A stretch of DNA of 21,821 nucleotides from a virus, in IMG/VR virus record IMGVR_UViG_3300010354_000785, positions 1 to 21,821 of that record; one strand, written 5' to 3'. Under the pieces are notes generated by a model, which was given only the letters and a program-made list of their open reading frames with translations, was not told the origin of the DNA and ran no database searches. Position 1 is the stretch's first letter. Every line of letters begins with the position of its first letter. Made by a program: the position numbers and the translations under genes. This document shows, piece after piece, positions 1 through 6,168 of this stretch.

Positions 1-134
1 TTATCGTCCGTAAGAAAAATTCTTACAGATTCCTTTCCTTCGGTTAGATATTTGTCCATGAGATGCGATACATCTCTACTAAATATTTGGTAATCTTTTT
101 GTTGTATTTTTGCAACTAATTTTAATGGTTCCAT
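1..134 (-). CDS. Partial leftward gene, unknown product (C-terminus beyond window)
   Basis: The minus strand is open from ATG at 134 to the window edge (about 44 codons). The protein starts MEPLKLVAKIQQKDYQIF and continues as a mixed charged, non-membrane sequence. Support for a real gene: an AGAGGA Shine-Dalgarno (complement of 142-147) lies 7 nt before the ATG, and a TTGACA/TATTCT promoter lies upstream on the same strand. It is transcribed away from all other genes in the window, so it probably belongs to a different, perhaps early or regulatory, unit. I do not recognise the family. A 7-bp inverted repeat (10-26) falls inside the reading frame and may be chance. Confidence 0.6.
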   Translation of the reverse strand, partial: MEPLKLVAKIQQKDYQIFSRDVSHLMDKYLTEGKESVRIFLTDD

Positions 135-179
135 TGTCTTATCCTCTTTTTAATTTATGGTGTTTGTTAATACGACTAC

Positions 180-208
180 AGAATATCGGACTTTTGTACA
201 TTTGTCAA
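180..208 (-). promoter_or_regulatory. Sigma70-like promoter for the leftward gene
   Basis: Read on the minus strand, TTGACA (203-208) is followed after exactly 17 bp by TATTCT (180-185, 4 of 6 matches to TATAAT). It points at the leftward gene starting at 134, leaving a leader of about 40 nt with a good RBS. The -35 is a perfect consensus. The call rests on sequence only. Confidence 0.6.
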
Positions 209-250
209 TTGAACTTTTTAATCGATAACACAAGATTGATTGATTTTTTT

Positions 251-314
251 AATAGCGATTCGATACTATAGGGTAGATAGTTTCGATTCAACATCAAAAA
301 ATAGCGATTCGATA
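251..314. repeat. Direct repeats in the divergent control region (candidate operators)
   Basis: AATAGCGATTCGATA occurs exactly twice, at 251-265 and 300-314. A third partial copy sharing CGATTC is at 284-289. The CGATTC cores begin at 256, 284 and 305, so spacings are 28 and 21 bp. The block lies between the divergent promoters at 180-208 and 338-365, ending 23 bp before the rightward -35. This arrangement is typical of regulator binding sites, but no regulator is identified in the window. Flanks do not match, so it is not simply a longer duplication. Confidence 0.55.
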
Positions 315-337
315 GTGAATTCATAGTGATTTAGTGT

Positions 338-365
338 TTGACATATCATATTAGTATGCTAAAGT
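338..365 (+). promoter_or_regulatory. Sigma70-like promoter with extended -10 for the lyase gene
   Basis: TTGACA (338-343) is followed after 16 bp by TAAAGT (360-365, 4 of 6 to TATAAT), preceded by TG at 357-358 as in extended -10 promoters. Transcription would begin near 372, about 26 nt before the ATG at 398. The promoter argues against translation beginning at the in-frame TTG at 338, which is part of the -35 itself. Confidence 0.6.
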
Positions 366-397
366 CACGAAAAAATTGTATTTTTGGAGTTAAAGAG

Positions 398-2083
398 ATG
401 AAAAATTTTCTGTTTTGGGCCGTAATTGTTGTTATGTCCCCTTTGAATGCGGCAACACTAATTTTTGATGATGGCTTTGAATCTGGCGATTTAAGAAATT
501 ACAAACCTCATCTAATGAATGATCCAAACATTACTTTTAATGTCGTTAATTCAACCGTGGCAAGCGGAAGATATTCAGGTAAGCTGGATTTGCCGTTTGT
601 AAGCGTACAGGCGGATAGTTATCGCGCCGAAACGCAACTGGCAAACAATTTGCACCAATTTTATTTCGGCAAGGAATACTGGTTCAGTTTTAATTTTCGA
701 TATGAAGACTGGGCAAAAGATATTAGTGCCGAAACAGCTCCCTTTCAAGTTCATTTGCGCCCCGGCAGTTGGGATGCTGCTTGTAGTACAGGGTCGCACG
801 GCGGAGCCTCGCCAGTATATATGATCGTCGAAAACGACATAGTGGAGTTTAATACTTATGGTAATCGTACCATGTGGTCAGCTCCTATCCAGAAGCAAAA
901 ATGGATGACGGTGACTGTTCATTTTAAACCATCCTACGACACGGATGGCTTGATAGAGGGATGGATTGATGGCGTTAAAATAGGCAGCGTCAGTGGTGCC
1001 AATCAGATGAAATACGATAAATGCGGGAATCTGATGAAGTCACCTTATTTCAATATAGGTATTTATAAATGGGATTGGAGAGCCGGTCGTCCTGCTACTC
1101 AATCAAGCCGCCGCACCCTTTTGGTGGATGACCTTAAAATAGCTGAGGGTGCTGATGGGTATAATCTTGTCACCTCTTCTTCAGGGGTAAACCAAGATAT
1201 AACGGCGCCAACTATCAGCAATGTTCAGGCCACGGCGATCACCAGCAACAGTGCCACCATCACCTGGACCACCGACGAAAATTCGAACAGCGTGGTCAAT
1301 TACGGCCTAACCAACGCTTACGGCAGTAATTACAGCAATACTGAATTATTAACCAGTCACAGCGTTAATCTGACCAACCTCAGCCCGAATACCACCTACC
1401 ATTACCAGGTTACTTCTACTGACGCTAATGGAAATACAGCATCAAGCGCGGATTTTGAGTTTACGACTAGCGCGGTTATAGTAGTTACAGAGCTTTTAAA
1501 TGACAGTTTTAATCGTTCGAATAGCACTAAAATCGGCAATGATTGGGTAGAAACGGAAGAGAATAATGCTTTTATTAGCTTGATTTCTCAATCGCTTTAT
1601 TTTGCAGATACTACAGACAAAACTAATCGACCAATGGCAAGTAGGTCTTTTCAAAAAGTATCTGATGGGGTATTAGAATGGAATTTTGATTTTAACTGGA
1701 CTAGAATCGGAAGTGAAAAAGACTATAAATTGTTTATGCAGATCGGCGATAGTACGCAAATGCTGACTACTGATCAGAATGCAGGTGTCGCAGTTAATTT
1801 AGTATGGACTCCAATCGGCGTCGTTCATCAAATGCTAGGCGTTATTAAATCCGGTGAGATAACTTCGGTTAATCTATTAAAAGGATTAAACAAAATCAAG
1901 GTTATTGCTAATTTTAATACTAAAACATACAATATCGAGATTAATGATATACTCGTTAAATCAGATATTGTTTTTGATAATGACGTTCCTATTGATACTG
2001 TACGCTTTTTTACCGACGGACTGAATGAGGTTAATTTTTCTGGTCGTTCGTTTGATAATGTATTGATTAAAAATATATTATGA
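398..2083 (+). CDS. Secreted polysaccharide lyase (heparin-lyase-I-like fold) with FN3 and LamG-like domains
   Basis: Predicted 561-aa enzyme that cleaves an acidic polysaccharide outside the cytoplasm. Start chosen at ATG 398: GGAG lies 8 nt upstream, and the upstream in-frame TTG lies inside the promoter. Residues 1-18 look like a Sec signal peptide (MKNFLFWAVIVVMSPLNA). Residues about 20-260 resemble the jelly-roll Polysacc_lyase family (PL7/PL20/heparin-lyase-I type): FDDGFESGD near the start, a YRAE strand motif, paired W/F-rich strands, and a closing LLVDDLKIAEG strand. Residues about 266-357 are a fibronectin type III domain (DITAPTISN through TTYHYQVTS to FEFTTS). Residues about 362-561 form a LamG-like beta sandwich starting LLNDSFNRSN. 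The FN3 stretch is clearly richer in G+C than its flanks, suggesting a separately acquired module. The gene ends in an ATGA overlap with the next. Substrate is unknown; host capsule or exopolysaccharide is an inference. Confidence 0.7.
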   Translation: MKNFLFWAVIVVMSPLNAATLIFDDGFESGDLRNYKPHLMNDPNITFNVVNSTVASGRYSGKLDLPFVSVQADSYRAETQLANNLHQFYFGKEYWFSFNFRYEDWAKDISAETAPFQVHLRPGSWDAACSTGSHGGASPVYMIVENDIVEFNTYGNRTMWSAPIQKQKWMTVTVHFKPSYDTDGLIEGWIDGVKIGSVSGANQMKYDKCGNLMKSPYFNIGIYKWDWRAGRPATQSSRRTLLVDDLKIAEGADGYNLVTSSSGVNQDITAPTISNVQATAITSNSATITWTTDENSNSVVNYGLTNAYGSNYSNTELLTSHSVNLTNLSPNTTYHYQVTSTDANGNTASSADFEFTTSAVIVVTELLNDSFNRSNSTKIGNDWVETEENNAFISLISQSLYFADTTDKTNRPMASRSFQKVSDGVLEWNFDFNWTRIGSEKDYKLFMQIGDSTQMLTTDQNAGVAVNLVWTPIGVVHQMLGVIKSGEITSVNLLKGLNKIKVIANFNTKTYNIEINDILVKSDIVFDNDVPIDTVRFFTDGLNEVNFSGRSFDNVLIKNIL

Positions 2084-2223
2084 TAAAAATTGTATTTTAT
2101 GAGTTTGATGATGATATCATCCCGCGATCTGTTACTGTTGACTGTATTAATGTGGAACAAGCAAAAAATGATGTTATTAGTATCTATCCTGATGCAATTA
2201 TAATAAGTTATGAATTTATCTGA
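2080..2223 (+). CDS. Small protein of unknown function (47 aa)
   Basis: The ATG at 2080 overlaps the lyase stop (ATGA), and the stop at 2221-2223 lies 14 nt inside the next gene, so it exactly bridges its neighbours. The protein starts MIKIVFYEFDDDIIPRSVTV and is acidic, with alternating beta-like hydrophobics and a hydrophobic IIISYEFI C-terminus. No signal peptide or clear membrane span. Family not recognised. The tight fit on both sides is the main evidence that it is translated. Confidence 0.55.
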   Translation: MIKIVFYEFDDDIIPRSVTVDCINVEQAKNDVISIYPDAIIISYEFI

Positions 2224-2515
2224 CTTGATTCAAAAACTTAGAAGTTATAATACATGCAGTGGCTATGCTAAGACTATGAGACTTGCAGCGGACGAACTAG
2301 AAAAAGCAGCAAGTAATTCTTATTATGTTACTGTGCTAAAGTCTGAATTTGAGGATAAGTATCTCAAATATAAAAAGGGATGGGAACGATGGGAAAAACT
2401 TAAAAGGTTAGATTTATCTCAATACTCTGATTTATATCTTTTGAGTCTACAAAGCGATAAATCATTTGATAGCATTATTGATAACTTAAAATGTTTTGAT
2501 GTTGATGAAAAATGA
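2210..2515 (+). CDS. Hypothetical phage protein (101 aa)
   Basis: Helical, soluble-looking protein. The N-terminus (SDLIQKLRSYNTCSGYAKTM) followed by RLAADELEKAA resembles short amphipathic helices common in phage accessory proteins. The middle is rich in Lys, Glu and Trp (YKKGWERWEKLKR). No catalytic motif is seen. It overlaps the 47-aa gene upstream by 14 nt and the peptidase gene downstream by ATGA, so it sits within the lysis block. Function not assigned. Confidence 0.65.
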   Translation: MNLSDLIQKLRSYNTCSGYAKTMRLAADELEKAASNSYYVTVLKSEFEDKYLKYKKGWERWEKLKRLDLSQYSDLYLLSLQSDKSFDSIIDNLKCFDVDEK

Positions 2516-2931
2516 TAACTCATAAAGACTGTTTTAAAAAATACGGCGCTCCTGAAAATGAAAGTAATATGGTACTGTATGATGTTTTATATCATAATAA
2601 GATATTAGCTTTACCAAAGAGAATTTATTGCAACATTGATTTAATAGAGCCTTTAGAAAGGGCTTTATATTCTATAGTTTTTAATAAACTTGAAAATCAA
2701 ATAAAATCATGGGATGGCTGTTTTAATATCAGAAAGAAACGCGGTAACTCAACTCCAAGCCTTCATTCATGGGGTGTAGCGATTGATATAAATGCGGCCT
2801 GGAATCAATTTGGACAACCACCAACTATGAGTAAAGAGCTGGTACAGTGTTTTAAAGATGCCGGTTTTGATTGGGGTGGCGATTGGTCTAAACCTGATGG
2901 GATGCACTTCCAGTTATCGAGTCTGGATTGA
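2512..2931 (+). CDS. Endolysin: M15-family zinc peptidase (VanY / L-Ala-D-Glu peptidase type)
   Basis: Predicted 139-aa peptidoglycan peptidase for host lysis. The zinc site is complete: SLHSWGVAID gives H85 and D92, and DGMHF gives H132, with D129 the likely general base. These are the hallmarks of the M15 D-Ala-D-Ala carboxypeptidase / endopeptidase fold found in many phage endolysins. The N-terminal 70 residues are a helical region; no cell-wall-binding domain is present and none fits in this length. There is no signal peptide, so it needs a holin for export; candidate holins lie far downstream at 12071 and 12268. Start at 2512 overlaps the previous stop (ATGA). The assignment to M15 is firm; the exact bond cleaved is not determined. 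Confidence 0.85.
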   Translation: MITHKDCFKKYGAPENESNMVLYDVLYHNKILALPKRIYCNIDLIEPLERALYSIVFNKLENQIKSWDGCFNIRKKRGNSTPSLHSWGVAIDINAAWNQFGQPPTMSKELVQCFKDAGFDWGGDWSKPDGMHFQLSSLD

Positions 2932-2933
2932 TT

Positions 2934-2990
2934 ATGGACATTATTATAATAATGATTTTGATAACTTTAATTAGTATTTATGGAATATAA
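2934..2990 (+). CDS. Possible 18-residue hydrophobic peptide
   Basis: Two nt after the endolysin stop, ATG at 2934 opens a frame encoding MDIIIIMILITLISIYGI and a stop at 2988-2990. It is almost entirely hydrophobic, like a minimal membrane helix, and ends 1 nt before the ATG at 2992 of the next frame. It could be a tiny lysis-associated membrane peptide or a leader for translational re-initiation. It could equally be chance in AT-rich DNA; there is no Shine-Dalgarno beyond the coupled position. Confidence 0.25.
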   Translation: MDIIIIMILITLISIYGI

Positions 2991-3261
2991 TATGGACAAT
3001 AAAATAACAAGGGCTGAGATATATTTTACGTTAAAAACTTATCGTGATATTCCGCATAAAATAGTTGATAATATAACCAGGAATATCGAAGAGGATATAT
3101 CGGAAGAATTTGATTTGTTACAAAATGCTTTACAAAAGTTGTTTGATTTGGAAATAGAATGCTGGCTAAAGGATCAGGAAGATAGAAATATCGATAGGAT
3201 ATTAGAATTGTGTCGTATGACGCATTGTGAAACTGTACATAAATATTTAAGAGGTGAATAA
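2980..3261 (+). CDS. Hypothetical protein (93 aa, or 89 aa from 2992)
   Basis: Acidic, largely helical protein with a short Cys/His-containing end (CRMTHCETVHKYLRGE). Two starts are possible: ATG 2980 (MEYNMDNK) or ATG 2992 (MDNK). Neither has a good RBS, and 2992 would suit re-initiation after the tiny frame ending at 2990. No known domain is recognised. It ends directly against the next gene (TAA then ATG), so the two are co-translated. Confidence 0.6.
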   Translation: MEYNMDNKITRAEIYFTLKTYRDIPHKIVDNITRNIEEDISEEFDLLQNALQKLFDLEIECWLKDQEDRNIDRILELCRMTHCETVHKYLRGE

Positions 3262-3558
3262 ATGAGTGAAGAAACTAAAGAGCAAACTCAAGAAGTTGTT
3301 GAAGATAAAAAAGAAGAACAATCTTCTGATGATTTGATTGTCAAAGGGCAATACGATCAAAGCCTATATGTTGCTGATCGCAAGGCTAAAATCGATCTTA
3401 TAGTATATGACATTAATAAATCCGGGGAAGATAAACAGATTTTTAGCTTTTTAATACAAAAACCCGAAGGTGAAAAGATTAGCTTGCTTCTGAATAAAGA
3501 AGATATTGCCAATATATCGACATTATTAGATAATTCACGATATATTTTTAGTAAATAG
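3262..3558 (+). CDS. Hypothetical protein with acidic N-terminal tail (98 aa)
   Basis: Begins immediately after the previous stop, with an AGAGGTG RBS at 3250-3256. Residues 1-25 are a disordered, Glu/Lys-rich tail (MSEETKEQTQEVVEDKKEEQ). Residues 28-98 look like a compact alternating beta/alpha domain (SLYVADRKAKIDLIVYD, then FSFLIQKPEGEKISLLL). No known family is recognised. It is the last gene before a strong intrinsic terminator. Confidence 0.65.
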   Translation: MSEETKEQTQEVVEDKKEEQSSDDLIVKGQYDQSLYVADRKAKIDLIVYDINKSGEDKQIFSFLIQKPEGEKISLLLNKEDIANISTLLDNSRYIFSK

Positions 3559-3575
3559 TTTTATCCCCACCACTC

Positions 3576-3601
3576 GCCCGGACTTAATCCGGGCTTTTTT
3601 T
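3576..3601 (+). terminator. Intrinsic terminator after the lyase/endolysin block
   Basis: Perfect 7-bp GC-rich stem GCCCGGA (3576-3582) / TCCGGGC (3588-3594) with a CTTAA loop, then seven T (3595-3601). It lies 17 nt after the stop at 3558 and ends at the base before the ATG at 3602. Confidence 0.9.
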
Positions 3602-3781
3602 ATGACTAAGAAATGGCTAGAGACACAAACCGGAATCAATGTTGAAGTTATCTCGGAAAGTGCTATATTAGTGAGTAATATAGCCAAGCCTAAGCTTTGT
3701 GTTATCTATAATAAAAACAATACGATAACGGTTAGAGATAAAAAAGAATTTGAACGATTATTTGAAGAGATTAAAAAGTAA
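3602..3781 (+). CDS. Small protein of unknown function (59 aa)
   Basis: Open frame from ATG 3602 to TAA 3779-3781, which overlaps the next ATG by one base (TAATG). The protein begins MTKKWLETQTGINVEVISES and ends in a charged helix (KKEFERLFEEIKK). It looks like a small folded alpha/beta protein. The start codon directly follows the T-tract of the terminator, so there is no room for a Shine-Dalgarno that is not part of the hairpin; the start could be internal. Family not recognised. Confidence 0.5.
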   Translation: MTKKWLETQTGINVEVISESAILVSNIAKPKLCVIYNKNNTITVRDKKEFERLFEEIKK

Positions 3782-3969
3782 TGTATCACTGGAAACAACA
3801 AAGACGCGATAGCAAAGGGCGCTGGCTATCGTATGATGGCACTAGAGGCAAGAAATACACAAGTGCCGACATTGCAAAAGCATGGTATGCAGGAAATAAC
3901 GACCAATCAAGGTTCATGTTGCCCGCACAAAAGTTGGCTAAGTATTTGGAATTGAATGGCATTATATGA
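3781..3969 (+). CDS. Small basic protein upstream of the terminase (62 aa)
   Basis: Basic, aromatic-rich protein: MYHWKQQRRDSKGRWLSYDG, then a helical part SADIAKAWYAGN and QKLAKYLELNGII. The Arg/Lys/Trp-rich N-terminus suggests nucleic-acid contact, but that is only inference. It is coupled at both ends: TAATG with the 59-aa gene before it and ATGA with the small terminase gene after it. No family is recognised. Confidence 0.6.
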   Translation: MYHWKQQRRDSKGRWLSYDGTRGKKYTSADIAKAWYAGNNDQSRFMLPAQKLAKYLELNGII

Positions 3970-4313
3970 CGGACAAACAATGGCTATTTAAAAAGGGCCA
4001 TAAAAAAATGGGTGGCCGACAAAAAGGAACGCCACCAAAGATTAAAAAAGAAATCAAAGATATGATCTTTGAGGCTTTTGAAAATGCTGGTGGAGTTAAT
4101 TATCTTGTTCAACAGTCACAAGAAAACCCAGTCGCTTTTTTGGGATTGCTTAAGTGTATTGTTCCAAAGATTATCAATGCTAATATTGATATGAATGTCA
4201 ATGTTGCGGAGGAATTAGATCGGTTAAAAAATAGGATGAAAGACTCAATAACGACTGAATATCGTGTTATTAAAGATGATGGAAAATCAAGCTCTGGAAA
4301 ACATCTTAATTGA
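3966..4313 (+). CDS. Terminase small subunit-like protein (DNA packaging)
   Basis: 115-aa protein lying directly before the large terminase, the usual place for the DNA-recognition subunit. The N-terminus has the lysine/glycine motif FKKGHKKMGGRQKGTPPKIK, characteristic of one family of phage small terminases (GGRxKGTxxK). A helical core follows (IKDMIFEAFENAGGVNYLVQ) with the conserved PVAFLGLLKCIVPK segment near residues 55-68. The C-terminal part (about 85-115) is polar. It overlaps the large terminase by about 38 nt. Role: bind phage DNA and hand it to the large subunit at the portal. Assignment rests on motif and position. Confidence 0.7.
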   Translation: MTDKQWLFKKGHKKMGGRQKGTPPKIKKEIKDMIFEAFENAGGVNYLVQQSQENPVAFLGLLKCIVPKIINANIDMNVNVAEELDRLKNRMKDSITTEYRVIKDDGKSSSGKHLN

Positions 4314-5706
4314 GGCCGCGCATACATTTAGACATGACCCGTTAGGATTTGTTAAATTTGCATGGGAAAATGTTAAACCACATCAATGGCAAGAAGAGCT
4401 ATTAAAAGACATTGGGTTTAAGTTACAAAATGGAGCAATAACTAAGCATGAGGCTATATTACAAGCAATAGCTTCAGGACATGGTATTGGCAAGAGCTGT
4501 CTGGTTGCTTGGGTTATATTATGGGCGATAACTACAGAGGTTGATACAAAAGGCGTAGTTACTGCTAATACAGAGAATCAGTTAAGAACAAAGACTTGGG
4601 CTGAATTAGCCAAGTGGTATTACTCATATAAATTTAAACATTGGTTTACATTTACTGCTACAGCGATTTATTCGTCTGACAAGGATCACGAAAAGACTTG
4701 GCGCATGGATATGATACCTTGGAGTGAACGCAATACTGAAGCTTTTGCAGGTTTGCATAATATTGGAAGACGGATATTAGTTGTATTCGATGAAGCTTCA
4801 GCTATACCAGATAATATTTATGAAGTTACAGAGGGTGCTTTAACAGATATAAATACAGAAATATTATGGCTAGTATTTGGAAATCCAACTCGAAATACCG
4901 GGAGATTTAGAGAATGTTTCGGGCGATTAAAACATCGATGGACAAATAAACAGATAGATAGTCGTAGTGTTCCAGGAACTAATAAAGAACAGATACAACA
5001 ATGGATAGATGATTACGGAGACGATTCAGACTTTGTAAGGGTTAGAATTAAGGGCGAGTTTCCTAGAACTGGAGCTAAGCAGTTTATATCTTCTGAGATA
5101 GTTGAGGCGGCAATAGACAGAAATGTTGATGTACCATATGGAACGCCCAAGATTATGAGCGTAGACGTGGCGAGATTTGGGGATGACCAGACTATTATTG
5201 CTCGAAGACATGGGCGAAAGCTTGAAGATTTAATTAAGTATCGCGGTCTTAATACAATGGAGGTAGCGAGTGAGGTTGCTGCTAATATCAAGAAATATAA
5301 GCCCGATGTTGTATATGTTGACGGCGTTGGTGTTGGTGGTGGTGTTGTCGATAGATTGCAACAATTGGGATTTAATATTATAGAAGTTAATGCAGGTTCA
5401 AGCCCGGAACATTCAAACAAAGATACGCACTATAATAAAAGAGCTGAAATGTGGGATAGAATGCGTCAATGGCTTGATAATGCTGATATACCTGACGATA
5501 GAGATTTAAGAGACGATTTAATAGGTATTGAATACGGATACGATAATAAAATGCGTCTACAATTAGAGAAGAAAGAAGATATGAAAAAAAGAGGATTATC
5601 AAGCCCCGATTGCGCTGATGCTTTATCACTATCTTTTTATACAGCATTGCCGCCAATGATACATATTAATGAACAAGATTGTTATCCAGAGGAAGCTTTC
5701 TTATGA
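4276..5706 (+). CDS. terL: Terminase large subunit (packaging ATPase/nuclease)
   Basis: 476-aa motor that pumps DNA into the prohead and cuts concatemers. ATPase domain: Walker A SGHGIGKS at residues 67-74; Walker B ILVVFDEAS at 167-175 with catalytic Glu173; a coupling-type segment WLVFGNPTRNTGRF at about 198-211. RNase H-like nuclease domain: acidic residues D297 in SVDVARFGDD, D349 in VVYVDGVG, and D445/D448 in SPDCADAL. All are intact and the length is normal for the family. Start is uncertain: GTG 4264, ATG 4276 or ATG 4279 are in frame, none with a strong RBS; ATG 4276 is used. The frame overlaps the small subunit gene and ends in an ATGA overlap with a 49-aa gene. Confidence 0.93.
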   Translation: MMENQALENILIEAAHTFRHDPLGFVKFAWENVKPHQWQEELLKDIGFKLQNGAITKHEAILQAIASGHGIGKSCLVAWVILWAITTEVDTKGVVTANTENQLRTKTWAELAKWYYSYKFKHWFTFTATAIYSSDKDHEKTWRMDMIPWSERNTEAFAGLHNIGRRILVVFDEASAIPDNIYEVTEGALTDINTEILWLVFGNPTRNTGRFRECFGRLKHRWTNKQIDSRSVPGTNKEQIQQWIDDYGDDSDFVRVRIKGEFPRTGAKQFISSEIVEAAIDRNVDVPYGTPKIMSVDVARFGDDQTIIARRHGRKLEDLIKYRGLNTMEVASEVAANIKKYKPDVVYVDGVGVGGGVVDRLQQLGFNIIEVNAGSSPEHSNKDTHYNKRAEMWDRMRQWLDNADIPDDRDLRDDLIGIEYGYDNKMRLQLEKKEDMKKRGLSSPDCADALSLSFYTALPPMIHINEQDCYPEEAFL

Positions 5707-5852
5707 GCAACAATACACGTCAACGAACCTGGAAGCAGGAATGCCAGATTGCCGAAGGCAGAGACATGATAAAGCCTAAGCCGGTTATCGGCTATGAGTT
5801 TACCGGGCGCAAGTTTAAAGATAAAGTAGATAAAAATAAGAGCTATGACTGA
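5703..5852 (+). CDS. Small basic protein between terminase and portal block (49 aa)
   Basis: ATG 5703 overlaps the terminase stop (ATGA), and its stop at 5850-5852 overlaps the next gene by 8 nt. The protein is strongly basic (MSNNTRQRTWKQECQIAEGR, then GYEFTGRKFKDKVDKNKSYD). It has no membrane segment and no recognised domain. The exact fit between two genes and codon use like its neighbours favour translation. A role near the packaging machinery is only implied by position. Confidence 0.55.
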   Translation: MSNNTRQRTWKQECQIAEGRDMIKPKPVIGYEFTGRKFKDKVDKNKSYD

Positions 5853-6168
5853 AGCTGAAATAGAAGCGGCAAATCAAACGATATCTAAACACGTTGCCGA
5901 AACATTAGATAAGCATTACCCTGGTCATGCTTGGGCAGTCATGGCAAATATCGAAACAGGTATTGTTACTATTAGAAATCTTAAGCTTTCAAGTAGAATG
6001 GGGTTCATTCTAAAAATGGACGACCTTGCTACTGATCCGACTATGAGATTAGTTGTCAAAGCTGGTGGTGAGTTTCTGGAAAGATTTAATATCGTTAGAG
6101 GCATGGCAAACGATGAAACCTATAATGATGTTAACTACGATTTTAAAGGCGAGGCTATTCAGTCATGA
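5845..6168 (+). CDS. Hypothetical phage protein before the portal (107 aa)
   Basis: Contains a beta-rich core typical of a small folded domain: HAWAVMANIETGIVTIRNLK, then MGFILKMDDLATDPTMRLVV and a helical GGEFLERFNIVRG. Small proteins in this slot between terminase and portal are common in podophage-like genomes, but I cannot give a function. It is coupled to both neighbours: an 8-nt overlap upstream and ATGA with the portal gene. No catalytic motif is visible. Confidence 0.65.
   Translation: MTEAEIEAANQTISKHVAETLDKHYPGHAWAVMANIETGIVTIRNLKLSSRMGFILKMDDLATDPTMRLVVKAGGEFLERFNIVRGMANDETYNDVNYDFKGEAIQS

Noticed and set aside
10-26. Perfect 7-bp inverted repeat (GTAAGAA/TTCTTAC)
   Set aside because: It lies inside the partial leftward frame, is AT-rich, and has no associated T-tract on either strand; not enough for a terminator or operator call.
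338-397. N-terminal extension of the lyase from TTG at 338
   Set aside because: The TTG is part of a consensus -35 box and the extension would precede a typical signal peptide; ATG 398 has a proper Shine-Dalgarno.
5013-5420. Minus-strand open frame of 135 codons inside the large terminase
   Set aside because: It lies wholly antisense to a confidently assigned gene, and its protein is a low-complexity Ser/Thr/Pro shadow without RBS support.
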